Origin: Spinacia oleracea
Lineage: Eukaryota > Streptophyta > Magnoliopsida > Caryophyllales > Amaranthaceae
Direction: 5' to 3'
Assembly (NCBI RefSeq): GCF_020520425.1
Contig: NC_079491.1
Span: forward strand, 37,851,027-37,915,026
Length of the DNA stretch: 64,000 bases
Made by a program: the position numbers and the translations under genes. Each line of letters begins with the position of its first letter. Positions within the stretch are counted from its first letter, which is position 1. Positions 59,548-64,000 of the stretch are shown here, piece by piece. Below the pieces are notes generated by a model. It saw only the letters and a list, made by a program, of their open reading frames with translations. It ran no database searches and was not told the DNA's origin.

Positions 59548-60559
59548 AATCGGGATCTGGTGAGAACCACCCCTTAAGATGAGAACTAAGAACTAATCTC
59601 AGCCCTCAATCAATTCAATCTAACGGACCACAATCCACCCGACCAAGTAAAAAATAGTAAGGGCAAATAGGTAATTTTTGGAATTTGAATGACATCTCCA
59701 TTTTTTTCCTGATTCACGGTTTTCTCTCTCTATTTCTTTTGCTTTCTCTCTCCTCCTGCAAATCCTCTCTGTCGACTTCATCTTCTTAAATGCTTCGATT
59801 TTCGTTGTTCCTGCAACTCCTCACCTTCTCGCGATTGCTTCTTTCTCAGTTCGGGCAGGTATATATTGAACTTTAGATTCTTTTTCCGGTTTCTTTTCTT
59901 TTGTAGGGATTGAATTTTGTTCAAGTTTTTGGATTTAGGTTTTACATGTTTCTTTTAGCGAAATTTGGTCGATTGTGTTGGATGTAAGTTTTATTTTGGC
60001 CGAATTGATTGAACACACAATTAATTTGGGCTTTTAAATTTCTGAATTTGTTTCATTGTTTGTGATTTTCATTTCTAAAATTGGGATTTTCAAATTGCCA
60101 TTGTGATTTTTATTGTTCATATTAGGTAGGTGTTTTGCGATTCAGAATTTGTGAAACTTAAGTGTTCTAGTTCCTACTGATGCTCTGCCTAATATCATAA
60201 ATACATGACTGGTTTTCTTGATGAAACTTCCTGACTGAAACAGTTAACCTCAAGTGTTTAGATATTAGTGGCTTAGTTTTGATTATTATTAGTTCGTTTT
60301 AAGCACTTGATGTAGGACGTTGTTTGGTGATTTGTTGTTTCTATTACTGACAGAGTTAGGGTGGGTCTGGAGTTAGGTGAGTTGTGTGCCCGTGGTGTGT
60401 GTGTGTGGTGTGTGCGCATTGATATACAAATATCAACGTTTCTTTGAGCTTATTGTTTCTCAAACTAAGGTAAGTAGTTTAGACATTCAGAATGTTATAC
60501 TTGTTTCAGTACTTGTGATTCTAGCTAAGGAGGTACTTGTTTTGTTTTTGAAGTTCCTT

Positions 60560-60769
60560 TGACTCTCTGGCTTGTTGGCCAAAGTTGACTTTTGTTTCAT
60601 TTGTTGGTTTCTTGCCGAGCTTTTGTTTTTCTCTCGGCTTTTAGAGATAGGGTTGGGAATGGTTGTTAGAGATGGAATTGGTGATGTTCTTATGTCTGCA
60701 GGCCATGCTACTGATCCTAGTTGGCTAGTCATCCCAGCAGAAGCCATTGCATTTCTCTTTCTAATTTAA
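60560..60769 (+). pseudogene. Possible captured RNase H-like (RVT_3 type) fragment
   Basis: A plus-strand frame has GLGMVVRDGIGDVLMSAG, then PAEAIAF (60650-60769). The pattern G-x-G-x-V-x-RD-x-x-G-x-x-L, then A-E-A, is typical of the plant RNase H-like domain found in LINE-derived and RNase H-like proteins. It is truncated, with the final catalytic part missing. The identification rests on one short motif. Confidence 0.5.
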
Positions 60770-60819
60770 TATCTTTACTTTAAATCAAATTGCAAATTGC
60801 AGATTGTGTGCATTTCATG

Positions 60820-61665
60820 TTCTGTTGAGAGGCAGCTGTTGGTGGCACCAGATGTTTTTGAAATCGAGGAAGACTTTGGAAGGGCTCGAGCCTACAAGTA
60901 ATGTGGCATGTCTGATCTTGTTCAACAAGTAATAGAGAGCTTGTATGACCACTTTTACAATGGCTCTGGTGTATTGATTAAAATGATGTTCAAGTTACTA
61001 AAAATACTAGTATTTGCTTGTTATATGCATTAGAGATAAAGTCCCGGTTTTCTTTCAATTGATTGGATATCTGATTTACAGCCAGTTAATTGTATCCATT
61101 GGATTTTCTATTGAGAGGCAGCTGCTGGTGGCACTAGATGTTTTTGAAATCGAGGAAGACTTTAGAAGGGCTCGAGCCTACAAGCAATGTGGCATGTCAG
61201 ATCTTGTTCAACAAGCAATAGAGAGCTGGTATGACCACTTTTACAATGGCTCTGGTGTATTGATTAAAATGATGTTCAAGTTACTAAAAATACTAGTATT
61301 TTCTTGTTATATACATTAGAGATAAAGTCCCAATTTTCTTTCAATTGATTGGATATCTGATTTACAGTCCAGTTGATTATATGCATTGGATGTTCTGTTG
61401 AGAGGCAGCTGCTGGTGGCACCAGATGTTTTTGAAATTGAGGAAGACTTTGGAAGGGCTCTAGCCTACAAGCAATGTGGCGTGTCTGATCTTGTTCAACA
61501 AGAAATAGAGAGCTGGTATGACCACTTTTACAATGGCTCTGGTGTATTGATTAAAATGATGTTCAAGTTACTAAAAATACTAGTATTTTCTTGTTATATG
61601 CATTAGAGATAAAGTCCCGGTTTTCTTTCAATTGATTGGATATCTGATTTACAGCCCAGTTGATT
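60820..61665 (+). repeat. Triplicated 287-bp exon-like module
   Basis: The word GAGAGGCAGCTG occurs at 60827, 61113 and 61400, giving periods of 286 and 287 bp. Each unit encodes, in one frame, a peptide with VFEIEEDFGRA, AYKQCGMSDLVQQ and YDHFYNGSGVLIKM, and ends with the intron-like GATATCTGATTTACAG. Unit 1 carries a stop (AAGTAA) where the others have AAGCAA. After unit 3 comes a further exon-like piece (QLSLLEDEMQRVERVN) ending at GTAAGTAG (61737). This looks like a captured exon with flanking intron amplified in tandem. Protein family not recognised. Confidence 0.75.
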
Positions 61666-61739
61666 GTATCCATTATTCTTCTACTGCACAACTATCTTTG
61701 CTTGAAGATGAGATGCAGAGAGTGGAACGAGTTAATGTA

Positions 61740-62200
61740 AGTAGAAAGTGTCTTTATTTCAAGGACTCTGATTTATTGCTTTCATTGGTCTGTAGCGATC
61801 AAGTTTTTTTGATAATTGCCTTTTGCTTTTATGCTTCTGGATCTTGAAACTGTGTTTGTGAATTGTGCCTATGCTATTCTAACTTCAAACACTCGTGTTG
61901 GATCTTCGGCTAAAACATGGAATTCTATTACTGAAATAAAGTAGCCTAGTCTCTTAGATATGTACCAATCTCAGACACCTACTACTCAGTCTGAGTAACA
62001 TCGGTCTCTACAAAATAGAGATCAAGTTTTTCTTTTGTTTATATTGATCTAGACTGTATATGGGTTTCTCTGTTAGTCGAACCCATTCCAACTCAAACAC
62101 TCAATGTAAGTAGAAAGTAATCGAGGCCTTTACTTTTGAATTATTTTGATTTACTTCTTTTGGTTTTTGCTTTACTTTAATTTATTCTATTTAAAAACAC
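61740..62200. other. Non-coding part of element I
   Basis: Follows the GTAAGTAG donor-like site. The phrase AATGTAAGTAGAAAG is repeated at 61734 and 62104. No gene recognised. Confidence 0.4.
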
Positions 62201-62201
62201 T

Positions 62202-62273
62202 AGCCTACTAGCTCAATTGGTAGAGCATTGTGCAAAGGCACAAAAGATGTGGGTTCAAATCCCACGTAGGTTC
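62202..62273 (+). tRNA. tRNA-like sequence 6 (6-nt anticodon loop)
   Basis: Acceptor AGCCTAC/GTAGGTT, D arm GCTC/GAGC, anticodon stem TTGTG/CACAA with loop CAAAGG, T arm GTGGG/CCCAC with loop TTCAAAT. Near-identical to copy 1. Its A box is intact. Confidence 0.45.
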
Positions 62274-62600
62274 GTTTACTTTTGAGTTTCCTTTATTTAC
62301 TTTTGAGTCTATATTGTTTACTTTTGAGTCTATATTGTTTACTTTTGAGTTTCCTTTATTTACTTTAGAGTCTATAGCACTAAAGCGCTTGCAACAGGTC
62401 TGCAGACCCTCAAAATTTTCTGCAACACTAAACATACCAATGGAAAAAATACTGATTTCATTTCTCAAACAAACAAAAAAGACTACCAATTTGCTGATAT
62501 TTACTTTTATATTTTCTTATTTACTTCTGAGTACTTTTAATTTACTTTTGAATATTTTTTATTTACTTTTGAGTTTATTATCCACTTTTGAGTTTTTTTT
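62274..62600 (+). repeat. TTTACTTTTGAGTCTATATTG array of element I
   Basis: Tandem and near-tandem copies of TTTACTTTTGAGTYTMYWTT between the two tRNA-like sequences, with a unit of about 21-24 bp. The same words occur in F. Confidence 0.75.
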
Positions 62601-62616
62601 TACACGTGTGAATCAC

Positions 62617-62687
62617 CAACCTATGTAGGAGTTGAACCTACATCCATGTGCAATGGCACCTTGCTCTCCCATTTGAGCTAATAGGTT
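62617..62687 (-). tRNA. tRNA-like sequence 7
   Basis: Convergent with copy 6. Acceptor and T arm intact (T loop TTCAACT), D arm GCTC/GAGC. The anticodon arm has one mismatch around the loop CCATTG. Confidence 0.4.
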
Positions 62688-62835
62688 TCGACTTTATATA
62701 TATTTTTTTAAAATATTACAATCAAAGTTCCATTATTTAGTTTACTTTTAGAGAGGTTTAGTTAACATTTTGAGAGATTTAGTTTACTTTTGCACAATTT
62801 AGTTACTTTATCAATGACTGTCCACAGGCTCAAAC

Positions 62836-64000
62836 TGTTAGGTTATGATACATATGAATAAACATAAATCATGCGGAAAAACCATAAAGCCAGGAAACAT
62901 ATTATTAACACATAATCATTTAGCATAATTCAGATGCATACACTTTGTAGCGTGCCCTCCCTAGCTGCGCCCGAACCGAACAAGAACAAGTCTTTAGGAC
63001 TCCAAGTGTCGTCCCTCCGTAGATAGTCCACAGCACGTCCGGATCCGCCTTAAGCTTGACCAACTAGAATCGCCCTTAAGGTTCCTTAGATTTTCGGCTA
63101 TTTGGGTGCAAGTGTTTGGCTTATTTTTGCTTAAAAATCTTACCTTGAATACTTCAATAATCGTCTGTTAAATATGTGACCATAGGCCTATATTTATAGA
63201 GTTTATGGAAAGGAATTATAATCCTACTAGGATATGGATTTATTAATTAGAATCCTATTTGAACTCTAAATAATAAATTTAATCTATTAGGATTAGGATT
63301 TTAATCATTGCACAAATTCCGATAGGATTAGGATTCGTTACGAACACGAGTGTCGCACGACCACGAGGGACGCACGCACCCGCGCAGGCCTTGCGGCCCA
63401 CACGAGTGGGCGCTGCCTCGCAGCCCACGAACACATGCTCCAGCGCGCGCGCCTACGGTTGCGCTAGGCCTGGCCTTGCGCTGGGCCTGGCGAGGCTGTG
63501 GCCTTCGTGTTGGGCGCTTGGCTTGTTGGGCGCGGGCCTGGCTTCGTGCTGGGCCTTCGTCTGGCAAGCCTCGTCCGATGCTAATTCATACGATGCGCTT
63601 CCGATTAAATTCCCGGTTCCGGAATTCATTTCCGATACGAGCAATATTTGATATTTCCGATTCCGGAATTAATTTCCGTTTCGAACAAATATTTAATATT
63701 TCCGTTTCCGGAATTATTTTCCGATTCCGATAATATTTCCGATTCTGACAATATTTCCGTTTCCGGCAATATTTCCGATTCCGGCAATATTTCCATTTCC
63801 AATAATATTTTCCGATACGTACCATGTTTCCGTTTCGGGCAACATCTACGACATGGATAATATTCATAATTCCTATACGATCCATATTTGCGTTTCCGGC
63901 AATATCATCGTTTCCGGAGTATTCATTTCTTGCTTATGACGATCTCAGCTCCCACTGAAACCAAGATCCGTCGATTCCGAATATCCATAGATGGAGTATT
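62836..64000 (-). mobile_element. LTR E, second copy of the C-family LTR (runs off the window)
   Basis: It starts TGTTAGGTTATGATACATAT like LTR C at 21034 and stays collinear: TATA box at 63191-63198, GC island at about 63340-63570, 18-bp minisatellite at about 63700-63815, and AGCTCCCACTGAAACCAAGA near 63946 against 22146 in C. It inserted after CAAAC, which would be the 5-bp target duplication. As in C, this should be the 3' LTR of a minus-strand element extending beyond the window. The ORFs at 63328-63885 are compositional. Confidence 0.85.
63191..63198 (-). promoter_or_regulatory. TATA box of LTR E
   Basis: The minus strand reads CTATAAATATAGG, equivalent to 21389-21396 in LTR C. Confidence 0.5.

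Larger units (their letters stand above)
59548..62835 (+). mobile_element. Inverted-terminal element I (left part; right part cut by LTR E)
   Basis: The left end GAATCGGGATCTGGTGAGAA then CCACCCCTTAAGATGAGAAC is nearly identical to the F left end, followed by the same CTAACGG/ACCCGACCAA-like words and pyrimidine-rich zone. The cargo differs from F: an RNase H-like piece and a triplicated module. The tRNA-like pair and TTTACTTTTGAG array then return, ending at CAGGCTCAAAC, the phrase that follows the DUF604 fragment in F. LTR E interrupts here, and the right terminus is outside the window. Confidence 0.65.

Overview
The window is a repeat-dominated stretch of plant nuclear DNA: AT-rich, with nested LTR retrotransposons, MITEs, a MULE-type element, a Helitron and almost no host genes. 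The style of the repeats suggests a Caryophyllales/Amaranthaceae genome such as spinach. That is an impression from the repeats, not a proven assignment.

Layout. 1-2560: 3' end and LTR of a Ty3/gypsy (Ogre/Tat-like) element, with 117-bp and 28-bp tandem repeats. 2560-2905: simple array of gatcagaact-type words. 2906-4775 and 14180-15800: AT-rich DNA that may be introns and UTRs of a minus-strand gene, split by a 9.4-kb Ty1/copia element (A, 4776-14174). A has 1037-bp LTRs and a perfect 5-bp target duplication, but its gag-pol is inactivated. 15.8-19.5 kb: a CACTA terminus, mariner-like MITEs and a MULE-like MITE with a 9-bp target duplication. 20.4-31.2 kb: a LINE fragment cut by a degenerate copia element (C), itself carrying a 2.9-kb solo LTR (D). 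31.2-34.0 kb: a 2-kb array of AT heptamers with a MITE inside it. 34.1-38.8 kb: a truncated second copy (B) of the A family.

The one convincing intact host gene is at 40879-41325, a small secreted glycine-rich protein with its own TATA box. It is followed by a degraded gypsy-type LTR and a copia pol relic up to 44.2 kb.

From 44.3 kb to 62.8 kb lies the most unusual part: five head-to-tail elements (G1, F, G2, H, I). Four of the five junctions are at (TA)n tracts, and all elements end in inverted repeats built from the word GTGAGAACACTTCTTA or GTGAGAACC. F, H and I share a backbone: pyrimidine-rich ends, arrays of TTTACTTTTGAG or TTAGAACATATA, and convergent pairs of tRNA-like sequences with Pol III A and B boxes and a 6-nt anticodon loop. 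Each carries a different cargo. F holds decayed pieces of an SBP-box (SPL) transcription factor gene and of a DUF604/Fringe-like glycosyltransferase gene. I holds a possible RNase H-like piece and a triplicated 287-bp exon-like module. They behave like Pack-type gene-capturing transposons with an unusual tRNA-like component. At 62836 a second LTR (E) of the C family begins and runs off the window.

All boundaries were read by eye. Family names for degraded repeats are tentative.
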